Shown piece after piece: positions 46,387 through 55,179 of a stretch of 64,000 nt of DNA (its first letter is position 1; each line of letters starts with the position of its first letter). This DNA comes from Jiella avicenniae. Its GTDB lineage: Bacteria > Pseudomonadota > Alphaproteobacteria > Rhizobiales > Rhizobiaceae. The stretch lies in NCBI RefSeq assembly GCF_021390325.1, contig NZ_JAJUWU010000001.1:248001-312000 (forward strand), given 5' to 3'. Under the pieces are notes generated by a model. That model made no database searches. It was given only the letters and a program-made list of their open reading frames with translations, and was not told where the DNA came from. The translations under genes and the position numbers were made by a program.

Positions 46387-46842
46387 TCAATCCGGCAGGA
46401 TCGCCGTCGCCTCGATCTCGACGAGGGCCTCCGGCTCGACGAGATCCGCAACCTCGACCAGCGCCATTGCCGGATAGTGCCGGCCCAGCACCCGGCGGTA
46501 GACGGGCCCGAGTTCGGCGAGCGAGGCCCGGTAGGTGGCAATGCTCTTCACGTACCAGGTGAGGCGGGCGATGTGTTCCGGCCGGCCGCCAGCTGCTGCG
46601 ACCACGGCGACGACGTTCTTCAACGTCTGTTCCACCTGCGGGATGAAACCTGCGGCGAACACCTCGTTCGCGTCCCAGCCGATCAGCCCGCCGGTCAAGA
46701 CCAGGCGGCCGCGGCCGGCCATGCCGTTGGCATAGCCCTTCGGCTTCTTCCAGCCCTCCGGCTGCACGACCTTCGGCCCGTCGTCCTCCATCCCCTCGGC
46801 GGACGTCTCCGTCTCGCCGCCGATCGACCGGCTGAAATTCAC
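46387..46842 (-). CDS. RidA/YjgF-family protein
   Basis: A 151-residue RidA-fold protein. RidA enzymes hydrolyse reactive enamines/imines to ketones and ammonia. The fold markers RLVLTGGLIGWDANEVF and IEATAILPD are present, but the position of the catalytic arginine (usually PAR.x.VEVA) reads PAMALVEVA, so the arginine is replaced by methionine. It may therefore be a divergent or specialised member. A YjgF-like protein is also known in aerobic 2-aminobenzoate gene clusters, where an enamine intermediate must lose ammonia. The GTG start overlaps the ligase stop (GTGA). Confidence 0.83.
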   Translation of the reverse strand: MNFSRSIGGETETSAEGMEDDGPKVVQPEGWKKPKGYANGMAGRGRLVLTGGLIGWDANEVFAAGFIPQVEQTLKNVVAVVAAAGGRPEHIARLTWYVKSIATYRASLAELGPVYRRVLGRHYPAMALVEVADLVEPEALVEIEATAILPD

Positions 46843-48485
46843 GCGTTTTCTCCCTGTCTTTGCGCCTCTTCCTCCGCCTGGCGGCGCAGGGCGAAGCGCT
46901 GCATCTTGCCCGATTGGGTCTTCGGCAGGCTGTCGACGAAGACGATCTGGCGCGGATATTTGTAGGGCGCCAGCTCGCGCTTCACATGATCCTGCAGCTC
47001 CTTGGCGAGCGTCGGGGTCTCTTCGAAGTCTTCGGCCAGAACCACATAGGCGCGCACGACCCTGCCGCGCTCGGGATCGGGCGCGCCGACCACCCCCGTC
47101 TCCATCACCGCCGGATGGGAGAGCAGCGCCGCCTCGACCTCCGGTCCGGCGATGTTGTAGCCGGCCGAGACGATCATGTCGTCGTTGCGCGCCTGGAACC
47201 AGAAATATCCGTCCTCGTCCTCGACATAGGTGTCGCCGGTGACGTTCCAGCCGTTCTCGACATAGACCCGCTGGCGTTCGTCGGCGAGGTAGCGGCAGCC
47301 GATCGGCCCGCGCACGGCGAGACGCCCCGGGGTGCCGCGCGGGACCTCCTTGCCGTCGTGATCGACGATCTTCGCCTCGTAGCCCGGCACCGGCCTTCCC
47401 GTCGCGCCGGGACGGATCTCGTCCTCCCGCGCGGCGATGAAGATGTGCAGCATCTCGGTCGCGCCGATCCCGTCCATCAGCTTGATGCCGGTCGCCTCGA
47501 GCCAGGCGTCGAAGGTCGGCTTCGGCAGCGTCTCCCCGGCCGAGACGCATTTGCGCAACGAGGAGAGGTCGTATTCGCCCAGCTTGGCGAGAATGGCGCG
47601 ATAGGCCGTCGGAGCGGTGAAGGAGATCGTCGCCTTGTATTCGCCGATCGCCTTGGCGAGATCCGCCGGCCCGGCCCGTTCGAGCAGCACCGCCGACGCG
47701 CCGACGCGGAACGGGAAAAGCACGAGCCCGCCGAGGCCGAAGGTGAAGGCGAGCGGCGGCGAGCCGATGAAGACGTCGTCTTCGTGCGCCTGGAGGACCT
47801 CCCTGGCATAGCAGTCGCAGATGACGAGGAGGTCGCGCTGATAGTGGATCGTCGCCTTGGGAAGGCCGGTCGTGCCCGAGGTGAAGCCGAGGAGGCAGGG
47901 ATCGTCGGCCCGCGTCGGCGCTGCCTCGAAGCGGTTGGACGCGCCTTCCAGGAGAGCGCCGAGCTCGCCGCTCGCCGTGCCCGACCATGTGACGATGCGC
48001 GGCCGCTCGGCGGCCAGCCTCGCGGCCTTCTCGATCTCCTCGCCGAGCGCCGCATCGGACAGGACGAGGCCGATCTTCGCCTTGTCGAGGATCTGCACGA
48101 GTTCGCGCGATCTGAGCAGCGGCATGGTCGCGACGACGACCCCGCCGGCCTTGATGATCGCCATGTAGAGCGCGACCTTGGTCGGATTGTTGGCCGAGCG
48201 CAAAAGGACGCGGGCGCCGCGAACGAGACCGAGCTTCTCGGTCAGGACGTTCGCCATCCGGTCGATCATCCGGGCGAGATCGCCATAGGTCCAGCGCACG
48301 CCGCCGGGCGCCAGGAGGGCAGGCCGGTCGCCGCGGCCCTCCGCGACGTGCCGGTCGACGAGTTCGACCGTCGCGTTCAGCATCTCCGGATAGCCGAGCC
48401 GGTCGAGGTTGACGAAGTCCGGCATGAGATCCGCCGGCGGCAGATTGTCGAGGACGAAGCGGTCGACATGGCATGAGGCGGACAT
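46839..48485 (-). CDS. Aryl-CoA ligase (2-aminobenzoate/benzoate-CoA ligase family)
   Basis: A 548-residue AMP-forming ligase that activates an aromatic acid to its CoA thioester, the first committed step of the pathway. The ATP motif is CLLGFTSGTTGLPKATIH; GYFWFQARNDDMIVSAGYNI and LPKTQSGKMQRFALRR supply the hinge and catalytic lysine regions. FVLDNLPPADLMPDF at the N-terminus is typical of the 2-aminobenzoate/benzoate-CoA ligase group. It lies 11 bases after the acyl-CoA dehydrogenase gene and overlaps the RidA-like gene. Confidence 0.9.
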   Translation of the reverse strand: MSASCHVDRFVLDNLPPADLMPDFVNLDRLGYPEMLNATVELVDRHVAEGRGDRPALLAPGGVRWTYGDLARMIDRMANVLTEKLGLVRGARVLLRSANNPTKVALYMAIIKAGGVVVATMPLLRSRELVQILDKAKIGLVLSDAALGEEIEKAARLAAERPRIVTWSGTASGELGALLEGASNRFEAAPTRADDPCLLGFTSGTTGLPKATIHYQRDLLVICDCYAREVLQAHEDDVFIGSPPLAFTFGLGGLVLFPFRVGASAVLLERAGPADLAKAIGEYKATISFTAPTAYRAILAKLGEYDLSSLRKCVSAGETLPKPTFDAWLEATGIKLMDGIGATEMLHIFIAAREDEIRPGATGRPVPGYEAKIVDHDGKEVPRGTPGRLAVRGPIGCRYLADERQRVYVENGWNVTGDTYVEDEDGYFWFQARNDDMIVSAGYNIAGPEVEAALLSHPAVMETGVVGAPDPERGRVVRAYVVLAEDFEETPTLAKELQDHVKRELAPYKYPRQIVFVDSLPKTQSGKMQRFALRRQAEEEAQRQGENA

Positions 48486-48496
48486 GGCGGTTCTCC

Positions 48497-49645
48497 TCAG
48501 GAGGACAGGAGTTGGCGGGCGATGATCAGCTTCTGCACCTCGTTGGCGCCTTCGTAGATCCTGAGCGCCCGGATCTCGCGATAGAGCGTCTCCGGCACCG
48601 AGCCCGAGCGCACGCCTTCGCCGCCGTGAAGCTGCACGGCGCGGTCGATCACCGCTTGCGCGCTTTCCGTGGCGACCATCTTCGCCATCGCCGCCTCGCG
48701 GGTGATGCGCGGCGCACCGGCATCCCGGGTCCAGGCGGCGCGGTAGACGAGGAGGGCGGAGGTGTCGATCGCCGTCGCCATCTCGGCGAGCGCGGTCTGG
48801 GTCAGTTGCATGTCGGCGAGCGGCGCCCCGAAGAGCTTTCGCGTTCGTGCCCGATCGAGCGTCACGTCAAGCGCCCGCCGGGCGAAGCCGAGCGCCGCCG
48901 CGCCGACGGTGGAGCGGAAGACGTCGAGAGTCGCCATGGCGATCTTGAAGCCGGCCCCGGCCGCGCCGATCCGGTTCGCGGCCGGGATGCGGCAATCCGC
49001 GAATTTCAGCCGGGCGAGGGGATGCGGCGCGGTCGTCTCCAGCCGCTCTGCGATGGTGAGGCCCGGCGTGTCGGCAGGCACCGAGAAGGCCGAGAGGCCG
49101 CGGGCGCCCGGCGCCTCGCCGGTGCGGGCGAAGACGACGTAGTTCCCGGCGATGCCGCCATTGGAGATCCAGGTCTTCTCGCCGTCGAGCCGGATCGTGT
49201 CGTTGCCGACGGGTGTCGCGGCAAGGGCGATCTCGGCGACGTCGGAGCCGGCCTCCGGCTCGGTCAGGGCAAAGGCGGCGATGGTGGTGCCGGCACGCAC
49301 GCCGGGCAGGACTTGCTCCTTCAGCGCCTCGCTGCCGGCGAGCGTCAGCGCGCCGGTGCCGAGGCCCTGCATGGCGAAGGCGAAGTCGGCGAGGCCGTCG
49401 TGCCGGGCAAAGGTCTCGCGCAGGATGCAGAGGCTGCGCACGTCGAAGCGGCCGTCTTCGGGGGCGGCGTGGGCGAGGAAGCCGGCAGCGCCCATGGCCG
49501 CGACGAGGCGCCTGCAACTGCCATCGACGTCGTGGTGGTCGACGAGCGACGCGACGTTCTCGCCGGCCCAGGCGTCGGCTTCCGCGGCCAGCGCGCGGTG
49601 GCGCTCGTCGAAGAACGGCCAGTCGAGGAAGCTTTTGTCCGCCAC
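48497..49645 (-). CDS. Acyl-CoA dehydrogenase
   Basis: A 382-residue FAD acyl-CoA dehydrogenase. [12 protein letters not shown] and [19 protein letters not shown] bind flavin and substrate, and [10 protein letters not shown] contains the expected catalytic glutamate. In the aryl-CoA cluster it should oxidise an alicyclic CoA intermediate after ring reduction. I use GTG 49645 because it clears the preceding stop; a TTG at 49663 would overlap the hydratase gene. It is part of the - strand operon that begins with the SDR gene. Confidence 0.9.
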   Translation of the reverse strand: MADKSFLDWPFFDERHRALAAEADAWAGENVASLVDHHDVDGSCRRLVAAMGAAGFLAHAAPEDGRFDVRSLCILRETFARHDGLADFAFAMQGLGTGALTLAGSEALKEQVLPGVRAGTTIAAFALTEPEAGSDVAEIALAATPVGNDTIRLDGEKTWISNGGIAGNYVVFARTGEAPGARGLSAFSVPADTPGLTIAERLETTAPHPLARLKFADCRIPAANRIGAAGAGFKIAMATLDVFRSTVGAAALGFARRALDVTLDRARTRKLFGAPLADMQLTQTALAEMATAIDTSALLVYRAAWTRDAGAPRITREAAMAKMVATESAQAVIDRAVQLHGGEGVRSGSVPETLYREIRALRIYEGANEVQKLIIARQLLSS

Positions 49646-49649
49646 GGCC

Positions 49650-50483
49650 TCAGTTCCCCGCAAAGACCGGTTTCTGCTTGGCCGCGAAAGCCTCGAAGGC
49701 TCTCCGGAAATCGCCGGTCTTCATGCACAGCGCCTGAGCGATCGCCTCGGCGTCGATCGCCTCGTCGACGCCCATCGCCCATTCCATCTGCAGCATCTTC
49801 TTGGTGACGGAGTTGGCGTAGGTCGGCCCTTCGGTCAGCGCCGTCGCCATCTCCATCGCGGCGTCGAATGCGCCGCCCGTCTCGGTGAGGCGATTGAAGA
49901 AGCCCCAACGCTCGCCCTCTTCGGCGCCCATGAAGCGGCCGGTGTAGAGCAGCTCGGAAGCCCGGCCCTGGCCGATCAGCCGGGGCAGGATGGCGCAGGC
50001 GCCCATGTCGCAGCCGGCGAGGCCGACGCGGTTGAACAGGAAGGCGACCTTGGCGTCGGCAGCGCCCACCCGCATGTCGGAAGCCATGGCCATGATCGCG
50101 CCGGCGCCGGCGCAGACGCCCTCGACGGCGGCGACGACCGGCTGCGGGCAGGCGCGCATCTCCTTGACGAGGTCGCCGGTCATGGTCGTGAAGGCGTGGA
50201 GTTCGGCGGCTTCCATCTTCGTCAGCGGCTCGATGATCTCGAAGACGTCGCCGCCCGAGGAGAAGTTGCCGCCGGCCCCGGTGATCACCACCGCCTTGAC
50301 GGCATCGTCGAAGCGCAGCGCGTGGAAGGTGTCGCGCAGCTCGGCATAGCTTTCGAAGGTGAGGGGGTTCTTCCTCTCCGGTCGGTTCAGCGTGATCGTG
50401 GCGATGCCGCCGTCGATCGCCAGCCGGAAATGCTCTGGCGCAAAATCTGCGAGCGGCGCGGCGATGGCGTTCTGGCGCTTCAT
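49650..50483 (-). CDS. Enoyl-CoA hydratase/isomerase family protein
   Basis: A 277-residue crotonase-fold enzyme. [33 protein letters not shown] and [21 protein letters not shown] are the usual oxyanion-hole and CoA-binding segments. It probably hydrates, or opens, an unsaturated alicyclic CoA ester in the aminobenzoyl-CoA pathway. The ATG overlaps the marR stop (ATGA), so translation is coupled. The N-terminal 20 residues are an extension relative to short crotonases. Confidence 0.9.
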   Translation of the reverse strand: MKRQNAIAAPLADFAPEHFRLAIDGGIATITLNRPERKNPLTFESYAELRDTFHALRFDDAVKAVVITGAGGNFSSGGDVFEIIEPLTKMEAAELHAFTTMTGDLVKEMRACPQPVVAAVEGVCAGAGAIMAMASDMRVGAADAKVAFLFNRVGLAGCDMGACAILPRLIGQGRASELLYTGRFMGAEEGERWGFFNRLTETGGAFDAAMEMATALTEGPTYANSVTKKMLQMEWAMGVDEAIDAEAIAQALCMKTGDFRRAFEAFAAKQKPVFAGN

Positions 50484-51019
50484 CGGTCGTTCTCCGGTTC
50501 GGGTGCGTCCGCGGCGCCCTCGGTCGCCGTCCGCACGGAAAGTTTGAGATCGCCGAGCCGCGACCACAGCGCCTTCTGATCGTGAGCAGAGAGGCCGGCG
50601 AGAAGCTCGGCCACCCAGTCGCTGTGGGCCCTCGCCATCTTCGCGAAGACGGTGGCGCCGTGGTCGGTGAGCCGAACGAGCGCGGCTCGGCGGTCCCGCT
50701 CGGAGACCTGCCGCTCGATCAGCCCTTCCTGGACCAGCCGCTCGACGAGGCCGGTGACGTTGCCGTTCGAGACCATCATGCGGCGCGAGAGTTCCCCGAG
50801 GAGGATGCCGTCGGGGGCGCGTTCGAGCTGCGCCATCAGGTCGAAGCGGGGCAGGGTGGTGTCGAAATTCTCCCGCAGCCGCTTGCGGATCTCGGCCTCG
50901 ATGAGGTTGGCGCAGGTGAGAAGCCGCAGCCACAGACGCAGCTCCACCCGGTGGTCCGCGGTGTCCTCGTCGAGCTTGGATTCGGCGTCGACATGCTCGC
51001 GCAGGCGGGTGGAGCTCAC
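50480..51019 (-). CDS. MarR-family transcriptional regulator of the aryl-CoA cluster
   Basis: A 179-residue winged-helix regulator. The core [45 protein letters not shown] and the wing [16 protein letters not shown] are typical of MarR repressors responding to aromatic acids or aryl-CoA esters, such as BadR-like proteins. The GTG start overlaps the SDR stop (GTGA). Three copies of TTTA-N4-TAAACTAAT lie before this operon, the aryl-CoA monooxygenase gene and the Liv transporter, so they are the likely binding sites. The effector is not visible, but an aryl-CoA is expected. Confidence 0.9.
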   Translation of the reverse strand: MSSTRLREHVDAESKLDEDTADHRVELRLWLRLLTCANLIEAEIRKRLRENFDTTLPRFDLMAQLERAPDGILLGELSRRMMVSNGNVTGLVERLVQEGLIERQVSERDRRAALVRLTDHGATVFAKMARAHSDWVAELLAGLSAHDQKALWSRLGDLKLSVRTATEGAADAPEPENDR

Positions 51020-51777
51020 ATCTCGCCTCCCGCCACCGCGATCGCCTGCCCGGTCACCGCGCCGGCGTTTCGCCCGGCCAGCCAGATCACGCAATCGGCG
51101 ACTTCCTCCGGCGCAATCAGCCGGCCGAGCGGATTGACCTTGGTGAAGTCTTTCAGAAGATCCTCGCGCGAGCGGCCGGTCTTCGCTTCGAGCTTGTCGA
51201 GGCTGTCGCCGATCAGCGCCGTGTCGGTATAGCCGGGGCAGACGGCGTTGACCGTGATGCCGGTGCCGGCGAGTTCCTGGGCGAGCGCCCGGGTGAGGCC
51301 GACGACCGCATGCTTGGCGGCGGTGTAGGCGCCGACATAGGCGTATCCCTTCAGCCCCGCGGTCGAAGCGACGGTGACGATCCGCCCGCCGTCCATTTCC
51401 TTCATCGCTGGCACGACGGCCTTGATGGCGGTCAGCACCGGCTCGAGGTTGAGCGCCATCATCTGGCGAAGCTGATCGACGTCGAGGCGCGACAGGGGCG
51501 CCGTCGCGGCACCGCCGGCATTGTTGACGAGAACGTCGATCGGGCCGCCGACCTCCACGGCCGCCTCGATCGCCCGTCGCAGCGCCAGGGCATCGGTCAC
51601 GTCCGCGGCAACCGCGCCGTGAGCGCCGAGATCGGCCATCGCCGCTTCGGCGCTCGTTGCCGTCCGGGCATGCACCGTCACCCGGTCGCCGGCCGCGACG
51701 AAGGCGCTGGCGATCGCCCGACCAATGCCCCGCGAGGAGCCGGTGACGAGGACGTGTCGGGGGTGATCGGTCTTCAC
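51016..51777 (-). CDS. Short-chain dehydrogenase/reductase (3-hydroxyacyl-CoA dehydrogenase-like)
   Basis: A 253-residue classical [18 protein letters not shown] binds NAD(P), NNAG is present at VLVNNAGGA, and the catalytic Ser-Tyr-Lys set is in VASTAGLKG and YTAAK. The C-terminus ([21 protein letters not shown]) resembles 3-hydroxybutyrate and cyclohexanol-type dehydrogenases. In the cluster it would oxidise a hydroxy-CoA intermediate. It starts at GTG with AGGA nine bases upstream and is the first gene of the operon, 25 bases from the shared operator. Confidence 0.9.
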   Translation of the reverse strand: MKTDHPRHVLVTGSSRGIGRAIASAFVAAGDRVTVHARTATSAEAAMADLGAHGAVAADVTDALALRRAIEAAVEVGGPIDVLVNNAGGAATAPLSRLDVDQLRQMMALNLEPVLTAIKAVVPAMKEMDGGRIVTVASTAGLKGYAYVGAYTAAKHAVVGLTRALAQELAGTGITVNAVCPGYTDTALIGDSLDKLEAKTGRSREDLLKDFTKVNPLGRLIAPEEVADCVIWLAGRNAGAVTGQAIAVAGGEM

Positions 51778-51801
51778 GGTCGGATGTCCTGCGCGATTTC
51801 C

Positions 51802-51818
51802 TTTAACCTTAAACTAAT
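51802..51818. promoter_or_regulatory. MarR-type operator before the SDR-marR operon
   Basis: TTTA-ACCT-TAAACTAAT, matching the elements at 42258-42274 and 59673-59689. It sits 25 bases upstream of the SDR GTG, in the 81-base gap between the flavin monooxygenase and SDR genes. On the - strand, TTGCCG and TTAAGG-like hexamers flank it. Confidence 0.7.
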
Positions 51819-51858
51819 TCGGCGCGAGCCGGCAACCGGCGGCCGCAACCGAACGAAA

Positions 51859-53124
51859 TCAGCCGTTCGCCGCGCGGCGTTCGGTCCCCTGGCGGTCCGC
51901 CTCGGTGGCAAAGCCGGCCTTGCCGGCATAACCGCCGACGATCGCCTTCAGCTCGGCGCGGGGGATGACGTCCTCGACATTGGCGAAGCCCGCCGGCGCA
52001 CGCTTCTCGACCTCGTCGATCACCCGCTCCGGCCCGCCCTTGCGGTTCATCCGGACGACCTCGGCCGTCACCGGCAGGCGCTCCTTCTCATAGGCGAAGA
52101 GGGCCTGGGCCGGGTGTTCGGCCCGGGCGAGATTGTCGGCGAGGCAGCGCGCGTCGAGGATTGCCTGGGAGGCACCGTTGGAGCCGACGGGATACATCGG
52201 ATGGGCCGCATCACCGACGAGCGTCACTCGGCCGAAGGTCCAGCGGGGCAACGGGTCGCGGTCGCACATCGGATATTCGAACACCTGCGGCGTCGCCTCG
52301 ACCAGCGCCTCGACGTCGAAGTCCGGGATCGCGAAGCGCTTCGCATAGGGCAGCACCAGCGAGCGCTGGGCGAGGCGCGACCAGCTCTCCTTGGGCGGCG
52401 GCGACTTCGCCGCGTCGGCCATCTTGATGTTGACCACCCAGTTCATCAGCTGCTTGCCGCCCTCGGCCTCGGCGATCGGATAGAGCACGAATTTCGCCCC
52501 CATGCCGCCGCCGATGGCCATGGTCCGCCCGTCCCGCCAGGGCGTCCATTCGGTGGCGCCGCGCCACATCAGGACGCCGTTCCAGGAGGGCGCGCCTTCG
52601 TCGGGATAGAACATCCGCCGTGCCGCCGAATGGATGCCGTCGGCGCAGATCAACACGTCGCCGCGCACCGTCGTGCCGGCGCCGCCCCTGATGCTGTCGG
52701 TGAAGTGGGCGGTCACCCCGCCCTCGTCCTGGATGCAGCCGGCAAAAGCGAGGCCGGTCTTCACCGACTGCGGCCCGAGCCGCTCGATCACGGCGTCGTG
52801 GATCAGCTTCTGCAGCCTGCCGCGATGGATCGAGAACTGCGGAACCGGGTGGCCGGCGTCGATGCCGCGCAGCTCGCGCCACACCTCCTGGCCCTGGCGG
52901 TTGTAGTAGTAGAGCTCGCGGGTGCGGATACCGGTCGCATCGAGTGCCGGCAGCAGGCCGATCTCGGCGAGTTCGCGGATGGCGTGGGGCAGGGTGTTGA
53001 TGCCGACGCCGATTTCGCGCACGGCCGGCGACTGCTCGTAGACCTCGGCCTCGATGCCGCGCTTATGCAGCATCAGGGCGGTGGTGAGCCCGCCGATGCC
53101 GGCGCCGACGATGATGACCTTCAT
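51859..53124 (-). CDS. FAD-dependent aromatic monooxygenase (PhzS/salicylate hydroxylase-like)
   Basis: A 421-residue group A monooxygenase: VIIVGAGIGGLTTALMLHKRG, VREIGVGINTLPHAIREL, GDVLICADGIHSAARRMF and RVTLVGDAAHPMYPVGSNGAS cover all three FAD/NAD motifs. It would hydroxylate a free aromatic acid with NAD(P)H. It is followed by the SDR-marR operon and preceded by a cupin gene, and may deliver or clear an aromatic substrate for the cluster. The exact substrate is not deducible; 3-hydroxybenzoate- or phenazine-type hydroxylases are the closest pattern. Confidence 0.86.
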   Translation of the reverse strand: MKVIIVGAGIGGLTTALMLHKRGIEAEVYEQSPAVREIGVGINTLPHAIRELAEIGLLPALDATGIRTRELYYYNRQGQEVWRELRGIDAGHPVPQFSIHRGRLQKLIHDAVIERLGPQSVKTGLAFAGCIQDEGGVTAHFTDSIRGGAGTTVRGDVLICADGIHSAARRMFYPDEGAPSWNGVLMWRGATEWTPWRDGRTMAIGGGMGAKFVLYPIAEAEGGKQLMNWVVNIKMADAAKSPPPKESWSRLAQRSLVLPYAKRFAIPDFDVEALVEATPQVFEYPMCDRDPLPRWTFGRVTLVGDAAHPMYPVGSNGASQAILDARCLADNLARAEHPAQALFAYEKERLPVTAEVVRMNRKGGPERVIDEVEKRAPAGFANVEDVIPRAELKAIVGGYAGKAGFATEADRQGTERRAANG

Positions 53125-53172
53125 GGCAGTGTCTCCTTCACCACTTCACGCGCGCAGGCACGACACGCGTCC

Positions 53173-53631
53173 TCACGCCGCGTCGGGCGGCGGCAGGAAG
53201 TCCACCTCATGCCGGGCGGAGACGGCGACGACGTCGGCCGGGTCGGCTTTCGGCCCGAGATTGTGGAGAGCCCAGAAGAGATCGTAGAGCCGCTGCGCCG
53301 GTGCGACCCAGAACAGGCACTTCACGTCCGATTGGGTCTTGTTGAACAGGCCGTGGGGAATGCCCTTCGGCAGGCGCAGGAGATCGCCGGGCTCGGCAAA
53401 GCCTTCCTTGCCGTCGAGCAGGACGTCGAGCCGGCCCTCCAGCATGTAGACGAACTCGTCCTGGGTCGGATGGATGTGCGGCGGCACGAAGTTGCCGACG
53501 TGGAACGTCGCGTGCCAGGAGAAGGAGGCTTCCGAATGCTGCTTCGGCACGTAGGTCTGGCCGAGGATGTTCCAGCTGATGCCGTCCATCCCCTCGTTGG
53601 CCTTGGATACGCCGATGGTCATGACTGGCAT
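53173..53631 (-). CDS. Cupin-domain protein (quercetin-dioxygenase-like)
   Basis: A 152-residue single cupin. PPHIHPTQDEFVYMLEGRLDVLLDG is motif 1 with His-x-His and Glu, and LPKGIPHGLFN is motif 2 with the third histidine, so metal binding is likely. Small cupins beside flavin monooxygenases often act as ring-cleavage or isomerase enzymes, but no substrate can be assigned. AGGAG lies eight bases before the ATG. It heads a two-gene unit with the monooxygenase 48 bases downstream. Confidence 0.85.
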   Translation of the reverse strand: MPVMTIGVSKANEGMDGISWNILGQTYVPKQHSEASFSWHATFHVGNFVPPHIHPTQDEFVYMLEGRLDVLLDGKEGFAEPGDLLRLPKGIPHGLFNKTQSDVKCLFWVAPAQRLYDLFWALHNLGPKADPADVVAVSARHEVDFLPPPDAA

Positions 53632-53908
53632 GGGGTGGGCTCCTGGTTGGGGTGTCTATTGCATGCGCTGTCCTCGCCTCCGGCAAGGGAGGTGACCCGA
53701 CGCGCTGCGCGGGATGCAGGATGCGAATGGTGGATGCCGGGTTCTGACCACTCCGCGCGGCCGTCCTGAGGCTCGCCCCATCGAGGCGTCTCGGAAGTCA
53801 GTCCGTGGCCGCAGCGTCCGGCTGCTTCCATGCAACGCTGCGCTGCCTGCAGCGAGCGGCGCTCTGCCTGCACCAGCAAGTGCCGAGCAGCCGAACCCAT
53901 TGAAACTT

Positions 53909-54039
53909 CGTCATCCTCGGGCTTGTCCCGAGGATCTACCGTCGCCGCCGCACCAAAATCTCTACCGAACGCCCTTCCGCCTGCGGATGGTCCGACGATC
54001 CAGCCGCAGGAGATCCTCGGGACAAGCCCGAGGATGACG
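53909..54039. repeat. Palindromic repeat pair, GTCATCCTCGGG type
   Basis: 29-base perfect arms at 53909-53937 and 54011-54039, facing each other over 73 bases; each arm is itself a hairpin (CCTCGGGCTTGTCCCGAGG). Part of the 828-base gap between the cupin gene and livF, which has no gene I can support. Confidence 0.88.
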
Positions 54040-54131
54040 GCGCGTTGGGTGGCGGCGCGCTGGCTGGCGGCGCCGCGGTCCGCAGATCGCGCGGCGCACC
54101 GGTGTCGCAGAATAGGTGGAAGCACCACCGT

Positions 54132-54277
54132 TTCGTCATCCCGGCCCCCGAGCCGGGATCCATTCCAAGTCGTTGACGACGTCGTAGCCACGGGTCGCCG
54201 CGGGATTGTCCGTTCTGAAGCGAAAGGCCGCTTCGACGCAGAGGATTGGATCCCGGCTCGGGGGCCGGGATGACGAA
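54132..54277. repeat. Palindromic repeat pair, GTCATCCCGGCC type
   Basis: 31-base perfect arms at 54132-54162 and 54247-54277 with an 84-base spacer. It is the second such pair in the same gap, 92 bases from the first. Confidence 0.88.
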
Positions 54278-54459
54278 GTTTCGAGCTTTGCGACCGTCTT
54301 TCCACGCCGATATTGTGTGGTGCGGGAGACTGCCGACGAGGCCGGACAGGATGCGCACATCGTGTGGGGACATGCGCGCGGAAAATCCCGCGTTGGATGA
54401 CGGTGCCCTCATGAGGCCGGCCACCCGTCGAGCCTGTCATAGAGGGGGAACGGCGCATT

Positions 54460-55179
54460 TCACACATGCAGAAACCGCTCCTTCACCTCGGGCGTCGCCT
54501 TGAGCTCCGCCGTCGTGCCGACCCAGGCGACGCGGCCCTTTTCGATCACCACGTGGCGGTCGGCGAAGCGGGCGAGCGCGTCGACGTTCTTGTCGATGAC
54601 GAGGATCGCCTCGCCGGCGTTCCTGATCTCGGTCAGGCAGGCCCAGATCTCCTCGCGGATCAAGGGGGCGAGGCCCTCGGTCGCCTCGTCGAGGACGACG
54701 AGGCGGGGATTGGTCATCAGCGCCCGGCCGATGGCGAGCATCTGCTGTTCGCCGCCCGACAACTGGTTGCCCATGTTGCGGCGGCGCTCCTTCAGTCGCG
54801 GAAACAGGGCGTAGACGCTGTCGAGCGTCCATTTCGGCGCGCCGGCGCCGCTCCGGCCGCTGACCGAGGTCCGGCGATGGGTGGCGACGAGATTTTCCTC
54901 GACCGACAGCGTCGGAAAGATCTGCCGCCCCTCCGGCACCAGCCCCAGCCCGCGCTTGGCGACGACGTGCGGCGGCCGGCCGGTGACGTCCTCGCCGTCG
55001 ATCGACACCCGCCCGCCGCGCGGCTTCAACAGGCCGAAGACCGATTTGACCGTCGTCGTCTTGCCCATGCCGTTGCGGCCGAGCAGGGTGACGACCTCGC
55101 CGGCACCGACGAAGAGGTCGATGCCGAAGAGGATGCGGCTGTCGCCATAGGCGCTTTCGAGAGCTTCCACCTTCAGCAT
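54460..55179 (-). CDS. livF: Branched-chain amino acid/aromatic ABC transporter ATPase, LivF type
   Basis: A 239-residue ABC ATPase: Walker A LLGRNGMGKTTTVKSVFGL, Walker B VVLDEATEGLAP and the family signature LSGGEQQMLAIGRALM. It is shorter than LivG and lacks its C-terminal extension, as LivF does. It energises the importer encoded by the preceding genes. Its ATG overlaps the livG stop by one base. In this cluster the transporter probably brings in an aromatic acid rather than a branched-chain amino acid. Confidence 0.93.
   Translation of the reverse strand: MLKVEALESAYGDSRILFGIDLFVGAGEVVTLLGRNGMGKTTTVKSVFGLLKPRGGRVSIDGEDVTGRPPHVVAKRGLGLVPEGRQIFPTLSVEENLVATHRRTSVSGRSGAGAPKWTLDSVYALFPRLKERRRNMGNQLSGGEQQMLAIGRALMTNPRLVVLDEATEGLAPLIREEIWACLTEIRNAGEAILVIDKNVDALARFADRHVVIEKGRVAWVGTTAELKATPEVKERFLHV

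Noticed and set aside
51310-53769. Long + strand open frame opposite the SDR and flavin monooxygenase
   Set aside because: Antisense shadow with no recognisable motif.
53909-54277. Possible CRISPR array from closely spaced repeats
   Set aside because: The repeats are inverted pairs with different arm sequences, not direct repeats with regular unique spacers, and no cas genes are present.
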